Below, in pieces: positions 1 to 8,753 of a stretch of DNA of 64,000 nt. Source of the DNA: an uncultured Chthonomonas sp. Its GTDB lineage: Bacteria; Armatimonadota; Chthonomonadetes; Chthonomonadales; Chthonomonadaceae. The first letter of the stretch is position 1; each line of letters starts with the position of its first letter. Where the stretch lies: contig CAIONQ010000030.1 of NCBI GenBank assembly GCA_903859705.1, positions 1-64,000 of the forward strand. The letters are read 5' to 3'. Made by a program: the position numbers and the translations under genes. The notes under the pieces are model-generated. The model saw nothing but the letters and a program-made list of their open reading frames with translations. It searched no databases and was not told the DNA's origin.

Positions 1-1
1 G

Positions 2-2044
2 GGCGACGATGGCCTTGCTGTAGGGTTCGATTCCGCTGGCTCCATTGCCCTTGTAAAGGCGGGCGATCTCACCATTGGATCTGCCACTTCGGGTGGTTTC
101 TGGGTGAGGGATGTTGCGGCATCGGGCACCCTGGCCGCAATGAAGGGCACCTGCACACGGCGTGCTGGTGGCGGTGCCACCATAGAATCCAATTCTGATC
201 CACTATCGCTACGCCTTAATGCCCGCCTTGTACCAGAGAATGGTGCGATCTCAATAGATGGCGATATCCATGATACAAGCAAGGTGGATAGGGCAGTAAC
301 CGTGTATTTTGCCCTGCCAGTAGCGGCCGATGGATGGCAGTGGGGTAACGATATCCGCTCCTCGGCGCCCGTGCGTGCCGATTCTGAGCATTGCGGGCTT
401 ACGCATGTTAATGTGGGGGCGGTTTCGGGAATGTCGCTCTACCCCGTAGGCTGCTTATCTAACCGCCAAACCGGAGTTGCCATTTCAAACCAGATGGATA
501 TGCCATCGGTATACCGCATTTTCTACAACGGCCCCACACGGCAAATGGTAATTGCATGGGATTTTGCGCTCAGCGGCAAATCTGGCTCCTGGCCAAAGTA
601 TCAGGCACACTTCCATGCCAGCCTCTTTTGCCTCAGTCCGCAGAATGCCCAGTGGGGATTTCGGGCTGCAATGCAGCGGTTCTACAAGCTGAACAGCCCC
701 AATTTCGACCGGCTTGCGAAGCTGGATGGCATTTGGGCTCCGTTTGTATCTCCAACCACTGTAAACGGATATCAGGATTTTGGGTTTGCATACCATGAAG
801 GCGATAACAGCAAGAAGGCAGACAACGCAGCCGGCATTTTGAATTTCAGGTACACCGAGCCAATGACCTGGTGGATGCCGATGCCGCCAGAGCTGCCGCG
901 AACCTATGAAAATGCAATGGCAGTGCTGGATAGCCTGGCAAATAAGCCCGAGAAAATTACGCCAGAAACACAGCGCCCCACCCCGGGCGAGTTGGCACGA
1001 GCAGTGCGCTACTCTGGCAGTAAAGATGAAAATGGGCAGTACAATCTGGAGTTTCGTAAGGAACCATGGGGCGATGGTGCCGTGTTTGTACTGAACCCCA
1101 ACCCGGAAATGCCCGCCAGCGAACAGAAGCCTACCCGTGGGTTCTTGAACTATAACCTCACCATGGCGCGCAAGATGTATCAGGATCCGGCCTTCCGGCA
1201 GGCGAATGGCTCTCAAGATGGTGAGTATCTCGACTCCCTTGAAGGGTGGAGCGATGTGCTGGATTATCGGCCGGAGAATATTCTGGCATGCCCCTACCCG
1301 CTCACATTTGAAACGGATAGCCGCAAACCTTGCCTGCCTCAGTGGTTTTCAACACATACGTTTACACGGTTTCTGCGAGACGATTTGCACAACCGTGGCA
1401 AGCTACTGATGGCCAACTCCACACCGGTGCGCTACACCTGTTATGCTGCCCTGCTGGATGTGATGGGTATTGAGGTGAACTGGCTAAACAGCAAAGGTGG
1501 CTACGAGCCAGATGCTGATGAGGTAATGAACCTTCGGCGCACCATGAGCGCCACAAAGCCTTATTTGCTGCTGATGAACACAGATTTCGATAAGTTTAGC
1601 TACGAGATGACAGAGCAGTACATGCAGACCAGCATGTTCTACGGCATCTTCCCGGGAATGTTTAGCCAGAACGCGGCAGAGCACCCATATTGGGAGAACC
1701 CGAAATGGTATGATCGGGACCGTCCACTGTTCAAGAAGTACATCCCAATAATTAAGAAGCTATCATCCGCAGGCTGGGACCCACTTACCTGGGCTAAGAG
1801 CAGCACAGATACCGTGGTGATCGAACGGTTTGGCAGCAGCTATTTCACGCTTCGAAACCAGAGTAACGCCGCCGCAAACACAGATATCCGGGTGGATGCA
1901 AAGGCACTGCACCTTGCAAAGGCAAGTTACAAAGTTGTCGATCTTGTTGGCGGTTCAGAAGTGAAGAGCAGCAGTAGTGGCAGCGAGATTACGATTAGTG
2001 TTCGTTTAAAACCGGGCGAATGCGTTGCTGTTGAGGTGAGATGA
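2..2044 (+). CDS. Glycoside-hydrolase-like protein, 5' end outside window
   Basis: The reading frame is open from the second base of the window, so the gene starts further left; the GTG at 104 is an internal Val codon (GFWVRDVAAS) rather than a convincing start. The visible 680 residues are rich in Trp, Tyr and acidic residues in the manner of TIM-barrel glycosidases. An acidic patch, DGEYLDSLEGWSDVLDYRPE, could hold catalytic carboxylates. The last 70 residues (IERFGSSYFTLRNQ to PGECVAVEVR) read as a small beta-sandwich of the kind that closes many such enzymes. I cannot assign a GH family or substrate. Several other exported glycosidase-like genes lie in this window, which fits a role in polysaccharide use. 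Coding is secure; function is inference. Confidence 0.75.
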   Translation, partial: GDDGLAVGFDSAGSIALVKAGDLTIGSATSGGFWVRDVAASGTLAAMKGTCTRRAGGGATIESNSDPLSLRLNARLVPENGAISIDGDIHDTSKVDRAVTVYFALPVAADGWQWGNDIRSSAPVRADSEHCGLTHVNVGAVSGMSLYPVGCLSNRQTGVAISNQMDMPSVYRIFYNGPTRQMVIAWDFALSGKSGSWPKYQAHFHASLFCLSPQNAQWGFRAAMQRFYKLNSPNFDRLAKLDGIWAPFVSPTTVNGYQDFGFAYHEGDNSKKADNAAGILNFRYTEPMTWWMPMPPELPRTYENAMAVLDSLANKPEKITPETQRPTPGELARAVRYSGSKDENGQYNLEFRKEPWGDGAVFVLNPNPEMPASEQKPTRGFLNYNLTMARKMYQDPAFRQANGSQDGEYLDSLEGWSDVLDYRPENILACPYPLTFETDSRKPCLPQWFSTHTFTRFLRDDLHNRGKLLMANSTPVRYTCYAALLDVMGIEVNWLNSKGGYEPDADEVMNLRRTMSATKPYLLLMNTDFDKFSYEMTEQYMQTSMFYGIFPGMFSQNAAEHPYWENPKWYDRDRPLFKKYIPIIKKLSSAGWDPLTWAKSSTDTVVIERFGSSYFTLRNQSNAAANTDIRVDAKALHLAKASYKVVDLVGGSEVKSSSSGSEITISVRLKPGECVAVEVR

Positions 2045-2188
2045 GCGTTAAGGGAGTGGGGAAATGGTAGAAGGTGGATGCCGCGCTGCCGGCCGTGGCT
2101 TTGCTACCACCCAGATAGCCCCATCAGCGTACTTTAACCACCCCCATTATATGTGTAACCCACCCCTGTAGAGTGGGCGGAAGTTGAG

Positions 2189-2482
2189 TTACTCGCGGAT
2201 TTTTACGGTGATGGTGGCGGTGATTTCGTCGTCTTCCTGGATGTTTTCGGCACGGCGAACTACGTCTTTCACAGGCAGAACGTAGAGGCCATCTTTGTGA
2301 AACATAGAGGTGGTGAATTTGGTTCGACCGATACGGGCCTGCACCGGGATCATACCCCAGCCATAGGTAACCAGTTCGAGGATGCCTTTTAGCTCCTGAG
2401 ACCATTGTTCTGGCACGGTAAGGAAGTAGAACGGTGCGGGGCCGCGCCAGTACCACACAGGCCCGGTTACCTCAAACTCCAT
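2189..2482 (-). CDS. DUF1905 domain protein
   Basis: A 97-residue protein with the layout of DUF1905: an FYFLTVPEQWSQELK stretch, then YGWGMIPVQARIGRTKF, a GLYVLPVKDVVRR strand-helix and a closing acidic-basic strand DDEITATITVKI. The family is a small beta-barrel-like domain of unknown biochemical role. The ATG at 2482 is preceded by a good AGGAGG eight bases upstream, which fixes the start. It lies 64 bases downstream of the VWA gene on the same strand, so it may be the last gene of the MoxR operon, although DUF1905 genes are usually solitary. A weak hairpin (CCCAC/GTGGG, about 2165-2180) lies just past the stop. Confidence 0.85.
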   Translation of the reverse strand: MEFEVTGPVWYWRGPAPFYFLTVPEQWSQELKGILELVTYGWGMIPVQARIGRTKFTTSMFHKDGLYVLPVKDVVRRAENIQEDDEITATITVKIRE

Positions 2483-2546
2483 GCTGAATGCCTCCTGTTG
2501 TGTATGTTATCGCTGGCGATGCGCTGGCTGCGAGCATGCCTGCCAG

Positions 2547-3749
2547 CTACTTGCGTGCGGTGCTTATGCCCTGCTCTGCTGCCCATCGGCTCATATCTCG
2601 CTTCATGATGGCAGCGGCGATCATATCTGGGAAGAGATCCGGAGTGCAGCCGAATACGGGCGATCCAAGTTCTGAAAAGGCTGCTGCGTTGGTATGATCG
2701 GAGCAGGGCGCACCACGGTCATCCAGTGCCAATAGAGTGATCATATTTACTCCGGATCCTACGATAGATCCCACTCTTTCCAGCATCTGGGCGTTGTTCC
2801 CGCCTTCAAACAGGTCGCTAATTAAGATCATAATTGTATCTGTGGGGCGGCGCACAAGTGTTTGTGCGTAGCTTAATGCCCTGTTGATATCGGTGCCTCC
2901 CCCCAGTTGTGTGCCGAACAGCACATCCACCGGATCTTCCAGCTTTTCGGTTAGATCCACAACAGAGGTATCAAACACTACGAGCGATGTTTTGACCGCC
3001 GGGATGGATGCCATTGCAGAAGCGAGAATACCGGCATAAACCACCGAGCCAGCCATGGATCCACTTTGATCCACCACCAGCACGATATCCCGCAGGCTGC
3101 TGCCTTTACGCCCATAGCCAATGGGCCGTTCCGCAATAACGGTGCGGAGTTCTGGCTGGTAGTTTTTGAGATTGGCCCGGATAGTGCGGTTCCAATCGAT
3201 TTCCTGAAGCCGTGGGCGAGATTTGCGTACCGCCCGATTGAGGCTGCCAATTACTGCCTGACGCAGAGGAGCCTGCAAGCGTTTCAGCACTTCCTGTGTT
3301 ACATGCCTAACCACCGCCCGCGCCGTTTCGCGCGTTTTAACCGGGATGGCACTTTTTAGTGAAAGCAGCGTAGCGGCCAGGGCAACATCTGGCTCGGTGG
3401 CAGCGAGCATTTCTGGCTGGAGCAGCATCTGCTTTAGGCCAAGCCTATCCAGCGCATCTTGCTGCATCACATGAACCGTGCTGGAGGGAAAGTAGCTACG
3501 AATATCGCCGAGCCAGCGTGCTACTCCGGGATTGGAACCGGAAAGGCCGCCCTTGCGGTCGCGATCATACAGATCGCCCAGTGCCCTGTCTACGGCGATA
3601 TCACGTGCAGAGAGTTCAATACCGATGCCATCGGCATTTTCCCCACCAAGTATCATGCGCCAGCGTCGCAGGCGCTCTGCATCCGATACCTGGAGGGCCG
3701 CACTCGCCTCTGTTGCACTGGGTGTATCGTGGATTTCTTGTTCCTTCAT
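2547..3749 (-). CDS. VWA domain protein of the MoxR operon (CoxE-like)
   Basis: 400 residues. The N-terminal 200 residues are helical and without a recognised enzyme signature. A von Willebrand A domain follows, with a complete MIDAS: DQSGSM at about 227-232, a central Thr/Asp region (GGGTDINRAL) and LISDLFEGG further on. VWA proteins of this type bind divalent metal and act as partners or adaptors of MoxR-class AAA+ ATPases in assembly or conflict complexes. The start codon overlaps the stop of the DUF5682 gene by four bases, so the two are translationally coupled. No signal peptide is visible, so the protein is probably cytoplasmic. Family assignment is firm; the target of the complex is unknown. 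Confidence 0.9.
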   Translation of the reverse strand: MKEQEIHDTPSATEASAALQVSDAERLRRWRMILGGENADGIGIELSARDIAVDRALGDLYDRDRKGGLSGSNPGVARWLGDIRSYFPSSTVHVMQQDALDRLGLKQMLLQPEMLAATEPDVALAATLLSLKSAIPVKTRETARAVVRHVTQEVLKRLQAPLRQAVIGSLNRAVRKSRPRLQEIDWNRTIRANLKNYQPELRTVIAERPIGYGRKGSSLRDIVLVVDQSGSMAGSVVYAGILASAMASIPAVKTSLVVFDTSVVDLTEKLEDPVDVLFGTQLGGGTDINRALSYAQTLVRRPTDTIMILISDLFEGGNNAQMLERVGSIVGSGVNMITLLALDDRGAPCSDHTNAAAFSELGSPVFGCTPDLFPDMIAAAIMKRDMSRWAAEQGISTARK

Positions 3750-6064
3750 CCAACGGCCTCCTGCGGTTTCAGGCCCAGAATTCTGCGTAGCACTGGCAGT
3801 ACCAGTGCGGCCCGCTCAGGATCGACCCGGACCGTGCTGATGGAGGAAAAAGCCACAGCTCCCGAAGTTTTGGCTCTCTCGCCCATCTGTCTTCGTTCGC
3901 CAGAGGGAAACTCTCCAAAGGTGCGGCGCACCAGGGGCAATACCGCTTCAAATGCATCCAATGAGAGCCCGGATATCCAGCTATCAATTAGCTGCCACAG
4001 GCTATCGTTGTGCAGCAGAAGCAGCCCACTGCCAGATAGGAAACCTTCTGCCCAGGCGCCAGAATCTTGCGGAGCAGCGGCGGGAGACAGCGCGTAACGC
4101 ATGCGCTGCTCGGTATCTGTTGCACTCCAGGCACCCTGATCCAACAGCAGGCGGCAGGCTCTGCCGGTGATAAGCCCATTTACAGAGTGGGTATCTGCCG
4201 TGCGCTGCAGTGCCTCATGCCACATGGTTGTAAGAGTTTCCTCGGAGAGGATCTGAACCGCCTGATCCACGGTTATTATGCGTGTGTACAGTTGTTTGGC
4301 AGCATCAGTATTGATGCCCATGCTCGCTACCTGCAGGCCGATGCACACACGCACCAGCAGCCCTTCCAGAACATCTTTAACAGAATCGGAAGCCTTGGCG
4401 CGCACGCTACCATAACGGATGGTGTTTACCAGCGGTGGGATGGCATCCATAAGCTGCCCGATGTCCGAGGAGACTCCTGCAGCATTGCGCAGACGCTCCA
4501 TAATAACCGGAACAGCCTCTGGCAGGTCTGCCATTTCGATGTGACCGGTGAGCTTAGCCAGGCTGCTAACCGTGCTTGTTTTATCGTTTGCAAGGCCAAT
4601 TGCTCTGGCAATTGCTGCCATTTGCACGGTGTTGCCCCAGATACTGGCCTCTATCACCTGCACGGCGAACTCGGGCCTCCACTCCAGGTTCCATATTTCA
4701 TGAAACGTGCTGTTGCCGGTTCTGGCGCCGGGCTGCAACTGGCCCCAGGGGATATTGAGGAGATCCAGCCGGGAGAGCAGGATGCTTCGGTCCCGATCCG
4801 TGGTTTTGCGCTGGTCCAGATCCAGAACCTTTCGGTTTACCTCGGGAGGCATGCGGAGCCGCTTTTGTTGCTGGGATAGATCCTGCTGGAGCGGAGCCAC
4901 CGGCGTATCATCCGGTGTTTTGCCAAGCGTGGTACCAATTACCAGCTCACGCTGTATCAGTTCTAGCTGGGCGGTTTGCCCGGCACAAAGCACGGCAAGT
5001 GCCGCTTCCAATAGCTCATCTAACCCTGGTGCGGGCCGCTCTCGCATAGCGGTGAGCGTTTCTGCCAGCCGCACGGCCTCTATTACCGAGGCTGTTGGCG
5101 CTTCCAGCTCGTTATCCCGAAGGAGACGTGCACAGTGAGACATCCAGCGCACAGCGATATCGCCCGGGCTTTTCCAGAGTGCGGCGTAGTAACCAGGCGA
5201 GTCTATACCTGCGCCGTAGCCGCTGGCCACGGCCAGTCGATCGTGGGTCCAGGGGGTCCACGCCGCCGCGGTTTTCACTTTAGGCAAGCCCTTAAGCAGG
5301 GCGCTGTCGTCTTTAACCTTTACTTTCTCAATGCCAGTTAGCGCCGGGGCATGCCATGCGCCGCAAATTACGGCGCACCGCTTGAATCCCTCTTTTTCTG
5401 CTGCGCGAATAGTCTGGCGCATCCAGGCTTCTCGCCTTGCCTCACGTTCGGCATCTGCAGCATCTGGCTGTTCGGTATCTGCCTCGGTGTGCTCACGCAG
5501 CAGGCGCATAAGCTCTGTGATGCCATCAAACACAGCCATTGGGTGGTCTTCAGCACCGCCGTCTGCGGCGGTGCGCTGTTCCACCATTAGCTCCCACCAG
5601 CGCTCACAATCCGAATAGCCCGCTGCCTCGGCAATGGCGCGAAGGGGGTCTACACGAACAGAGATAGTGGGTGTAGGAGCATCCTTTTCGGTTTCGACCT
5701 CTGATTCATCGTTTTCGGTCTCCTCAGCAGCTGGCTGTTCAGGCTTTTGGCCCAGTTGGTGCCACTGTGGTAAATCCATAAACCGAATGGGGATGGCAGC
5801 TTCGAGGCCATATCTGATTGCCTGCCACTCTGGCGAGAAGTCTGCAAAGGGGTAGAAAACTGAATCTGAGGGTGCATCTGGCCTGTAGATAAGCAGCGCA
5901 ACCGGCGGCAGCATATCGGCGGAGGCGGCAAGCGGAATCAAGCCATCGGCATCCGGGGGGCCCTCTACAAGGATAACATCCGGACACAGATGCTGGAGGG
6001 CACGCTGCACACTGCGCGCAGAGCCCGGACCATGATGCCTGATACCAAGAACAGAAACTTCCAT
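3746..6064 (-). CDS. DUF5682 family protein, putative TraB/EreA-like hydrolase
   Basis: 772 residues from the ATG at 6064, eight bases after the MoxR stop. An upstream TTG at 6112 would add 16 residues inside moxR and is less likely, because the family motif starts right after MEVSVLG. The N-terminal 300 residues carry GIRHHGPGSA near the start, PDVILVEGPPDA about 25 residues later and VICGAWHAPAL near residue 240. This H-xxx-S, EGP, GxxH pattern resembles the TraB/EreA/ChaN (TIKI) hydrolase superfamily; that link is my inference from motifs. An acidic, Glu-rich linker follows the first domain, and the C-terminal 450 residues are a helical region with no motif I recognise. No signal peptide. 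Partner genes: MoxR upstream, VWA downstream with a four-base overlap. Confidence 0.85.
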   Translation of the reverse strand: MEVSVLGIRHHGPGSARSVQRALQHLCPDVILVEGPPDADGLIPLAASADMLPPVALLIYRPDAPSDSVFYPFADFSPEWQAIRYGLEAAIPIRFMDLPQWHQLGQKPEQPAAEETENDESEVETEKDAPTPTISVRVDPLRAIAEAAGYSDCERWWELMVEQRTAADGGAEDHPMAVFDGITELMRLLREHTEADTEQPDAADAEREARREAWMRQTIRAAEKEGFKRCAVICGAWHAPALTGIEKVKVKDDSALLKGLPKVKTAAAWTPWTHDRLAVASGYGAGIDSPGYYAALWKSPGDIAVRWMSHCARLLRDNELEAPTASVIEAVRLAETLTAMRERPAPGLDELLEAALAVLCAGQTAQLELIQRELVIGTTLGKTPDDTPVAPLQQDLSQQQKRLRMPPEVNRKVLDLDQRKTTDRDRSILLSRLDLLNIPWGQLQPGARTGNSTFHEIWNLEWRPEFAVQVIEASIWGNTVQMAAIARAIGLANDKTSTVSSLAKLTGHIEMADLPEAVPVIMERLRNAAGVSSDIGQLMDAIPPLVNTIRYGSVRAKASDSVKDVLEGLLVRVCIGLQVASMGINTDAAKQLYTRIITVDQAVQILSEETLTTMWHEALQRTADTHSVNGLITGRACRLLLDQGAWSATDTEQRMRYALSPAAAPQDSGAWAEGFLSGSGLLLLHNDSLWQLIDSWISGLSLDAFEAVLPLVRRTFGEFPSGERRQMGERAKTSGAVAFSSISTVRVDPERAALVLPVLRRILGLKPQEAVG

Positions 6065-6072
6065 GGTTGGCG

Positions 6073-7152
6073 TTACAGGTTCTCGCGGCAGGCGCGGTAC
6101 AGATCTCGCCAACCGTCGCGCTCTTTAACAACGGTTTCCAGGTACTCCTGAAAAACTACTTTGTCCTGAACGGGATCTTTAATGATGGCGCCCACCAATC
6201 CGGAGGCGATATCTGCGGCGGTTATGGCGCCAGATCCGAAGTGAACGGCGAGCGCGGCGCCGTTGTTTACAACCGAGATAGCTTCGGCGGTGCTCATGGT
6301 GCCACCGGGCACTTTGATGCGTGTTTTGCCATCTACAGTTATTCCCGATCTCAGCTCGCGGAAAACCATGACAATGCGGCGGATCTCTTCTATAGAGGCG
6401 GCACTGGCGGGCAGGCGCAGGGCACGGCCCATTTCTCGCGAGCGCTGCTCCACAATCCGCACCTCCTCTTCGAAGGTTGCCGGAAGCGGCAGCACCACGG
6501 TATTGAAGCGCCGTTTGAGCGCCCCCGAGAGCTCGTTTACGCCCCGATCTCTATCATTTGCGGTGGCGATGATGTTGAACCCGCTGATGGCCTGAACTTC
6601 TGAGTTGAGCTCTGGAATGGGCAGTGTTTTTTCCGAAAGGATAGTGATGAGCGAATCCTGCACCTCAGATGGTATGCGCGTGAGCTCCTCCACCCTGCCG
6701 ATTTTGCCTTCGGCCATGGCCTTCATGATGGGGCCGGGCACCATTGCCTTGTCGCTTGGGCCTTCGGCGAGCAGGCGCGCGTAGTTCCAACCATAGCGCA
6801 CAGCCTCTTCGCTAACGCCAGCTGTTCCCTGAACCAGAAGCGTGGAATCGCCGGAGATTGCGGCAGCAAGGTGCTCTGCAACCCAGGTTTTGGCGGTGCC
6901 TGGCACTCCCAGCAACAGGAGGGCACGATCTGTTGCGAGGGTGGCAACGGCAATCTCCATCAACCTACGAGAGCCGATGTACTTCGGTACTATTTCGGTG
7001 CCATCATCCAGTTTACCGCCCAGCAAATAGGTGGTTACAGCACGTGGAGATAGCTTCCAGTTTGGTGGACGCTCTGCGGTATCACAGGCAGCGAGGGCCG
7101 ATAGTTCACTGGCAAACTGGCTTTCCGCATGCTCTCTAAGTACGGAACTCAT
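6073..7152 (-). CDS. MoxR-family AAA+ ATPase
   Basis: 359 residues. It has a Walker A motif GVPGTAKT at 82-89, a Walker B-like GRVEELTRIPSEVQD, sensor 1 ATANDRD and an arginine-finger region GALKRRFNTVVLPLP. These are the hallmarks of MoxR/RavA-type AAA+ proteins, which form hexameric rings that remodel or activate partner proteins, commonly with a VWA protein encoded nearby, as here. Upstream AAAGGAG supports the ATG at 7152. The start overlaps the DUF5691 stop by four bases, and the DUF5682 start follows eight bases after the stop. The protein is predicted cytoplasmic. ATPase identity is certain; the substrate is not known. Confidence 0.95.
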   Translation of the reverse strand: MSSVLREHAESQFASELSALAACDTAERPPNWKLSPRAVTTYLLGGKLDDGTEIVPKYIGSRRLMEIAVATLATDRALLLLGVPGTAKTWVAEHLAAAISGDSTLLVQGTAGVSEEAVRYGWNYARLLAEGPSDKAMVPGPIMKAMAEGKIGRVEELTRIPSEVQDSLITILSEKTLPIPELNSEVQAISGFNIIATANDRDRGVNELSGALKRRFNTVVLPLPATFEEEVRIVEQRSREMGRALRLPASAASIEEIRRIVMVFRELRSGITVDGKTRIKVPGGTMSTAEAISVVNNGAALAVHFGSGAITAADIASGLVGAIIKDPVQDKVVFQEYLETVVKERDGWRDLYRACRENL

Positions 7153-8753
7153 CTCTGCACTGTCTCCTTTCGATCTGCGAATGCGGTGGCCATTTCGGAT
7201 CGGAACTGCATTACGGCAGTGAACTCATCCAGCGATTTTTGCCAGAAGTACTGCCAATCCTGCGATGCGTGGCTGGCGGTTAACAGGCCAGAAAACGCAT
7301 CGGAATACTGAGGTTGGGCTCGGCGTGCCATAAGGCTTACAAGCTCGCGACACTGGTAGGCGCGGACGCTTGCGGGCGGAAGGTCTCGAATAGCCGTGCT
7401 GAGCAAGCTTAACACCGAGATTGTGAACCGTTGCGACCATGCTGCAGTGCACTTGCCTGCTTCGTATGCCAGTGCAACGCCGGCGGCAAGGGCCCCGGTT
7501 GCCATGGTTTGGATAGTGAGCTCTTCCAGCTCAGAAATGGTAAGAATGCTGGATAGCATGAGGGATTCGATACCGCCCACTGCCTTCAACTGCTGGTCTC
7601 CACTCAGGGCAAGGCGCAGCAGTTCGGTAACCAGCTGCCTATCCGCAAAGCGTACAGCACTCTCACGCAGGCCTGCAATTATCTCATCTTTGAACTCTGT
7701 TTTCCAGGCAAGATGAATGAGCTTATCCGGGCTAATGCGCAGGTGAGCGCATAACGCAGCAGAGCGTGTATGGGCAATCAACTGGCGCAACCAGTAGGAA
7801 CGATCCCCCATCCCACTATTCTGGGGAGCTTTCGGCAGCACCCCATCTCTTAGCATGGCCTCATCGCATGCAACCGGCAGGCTAACATCCAGCCTGTCTG
7901 CAATCAGCAGCGTTTTCTTCATGGCAAACAGCGGCAGGGTTCTATCCTGAAATCTGCGGCTCATGCCCGAACCAGGGATCTGCATCAGCAGTTTGGCACC
8001 GATGTGCCGAACCTCTGCACGCCTATCTGTAAGAGTCGCCTCGAGAAGAGGCTCATCGGCTGTGCTCAGGCCGGTGCTCAAACAATCCAGAAAGGCGGCC
8101 TTTTCTTCCCACTTTTCCTTATCCCACACTCCCATTACCATGGTTAGGCCCTGCGCCGCATTTTGTGAGCGGATTGCCGTGAGAGCCTGTAAGCGCTCTT
8201 CTTTGCCGCCAGTTTCGAAGAGGTAAACAAGCTCCTGATTGGCTGCGGGAATATCCACAGCTGCAAGTGCCCATTTCCAGTTGGGAGCCTGAGTAACCAT
8301 GGCAAGCCAGCGTGCCCTGCTGCCGGCTACCGCCAAAACACGGGTACGTAGGCTCTTATCCGAATGCGCCGCATCCAGTAGACCGGGCAGGTACTCTGGC
8401 AGCGGAGCCACACCATGAAGTTCTGCGAGCTCTAACCACTCTGGCAGAAGCTCTCTTCGATTGCTGTTATCAGCAAGGATAGTGCCAAGGCAGGAGATGG
8501 CATGGGTGTTTGCGGGCGGAGCTTCCCTCCCCTCGAACGGTGGAATGGCCGAGGAAGCTGATCCAAGCACGGCACCCGCGGCAGACGTAAGTGCTGCTAT
8601 CCCGGCGGCACGCAGCAGCGAAGTTTCTCGGGAAGCTGCCCAATCCAGCTCCGAATATGGGCCGACTTCTCCGGCAAATGCAGACTGTGCGGGGAGTGGC
8701 CCACCGGGCACTGCTGCCGCCTTTGCCAGAAGATGAAGTGGGGATTGCATCAC
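7149..8753 (-). CDS. DUF5691 family protein, helical solenoid
   Basis: 534 residues, almost entirely helical, with many Leu/Ala-rich repeats of about 30-40 residues (for example EWLELAELHGVAPLPEYLPGLLDAAHSDKSLRTRVLAVAGSR split by short loops), suggesting a HEAT-like scaffold. Size and position between a SWIM protein and a MoxR ATPase match DUF5691, a family found in this same neighbourhood in cyanobacteria, actinobacteria and others. I see no catalytic motif. The start overlaps the SWIM gene stop by four bases and the stop overlaps the MoxR start by four bases, so stoichiometric co-translation with both is likely. It may be the structural scaffold of the complex (inference). Confidence 0.85.
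   Translation of the reverse strand: MMQSPLHLLAKAAAVPGGPLPAQSAFAGEVGPYSELDWAASRETSLLRAAGIAALTSAAGAVLGSASSAIPPFEGREAPPANTHAISCLGTILADNSNRRELLPEWLELAELHGVAPLPEYLPGLLDAAHSDKSLRTRVLAVAGSRARWLAMVTQAPNWKWALAAVDIPAANQELVYLFETGGKEERLQALTAIRSQNAAQGLTMVMGVWDKEKWEEKAAFLDCLSTGLSTADEPLLEATLTDRRAEVRHIGAKLLMQIPGSGMSRRFQDRTLPLFAMKKTLLIADRLDVSLPVACDEAMLRDGVLPKAPQNSGMGDRSYWLRQLIAHTRSAALCAHLRISPDKLIHLAWKTEFKDEIIAGLRESAVRFADRQLVTELLRLALSGDQQLKAVGGIESLMLSSILTISELEELTIQTMATGALAAGVALAYEAGKCTAAWSQRFTISVLSLLSTAIRDLPPASVRAYQCRELVSLMARRAQPQYSDAFSGLLTASHASQDWQYFWQKSLDEFTAVMQFRSEMATAFADRKETVQR

Noticed and set aside
4067-4879. 270-codon plus-strand open frame inside the DUF5682 gene
   Set aside because: Antisense shadow of a real, family-matched gene; sequence has no protein-family character.
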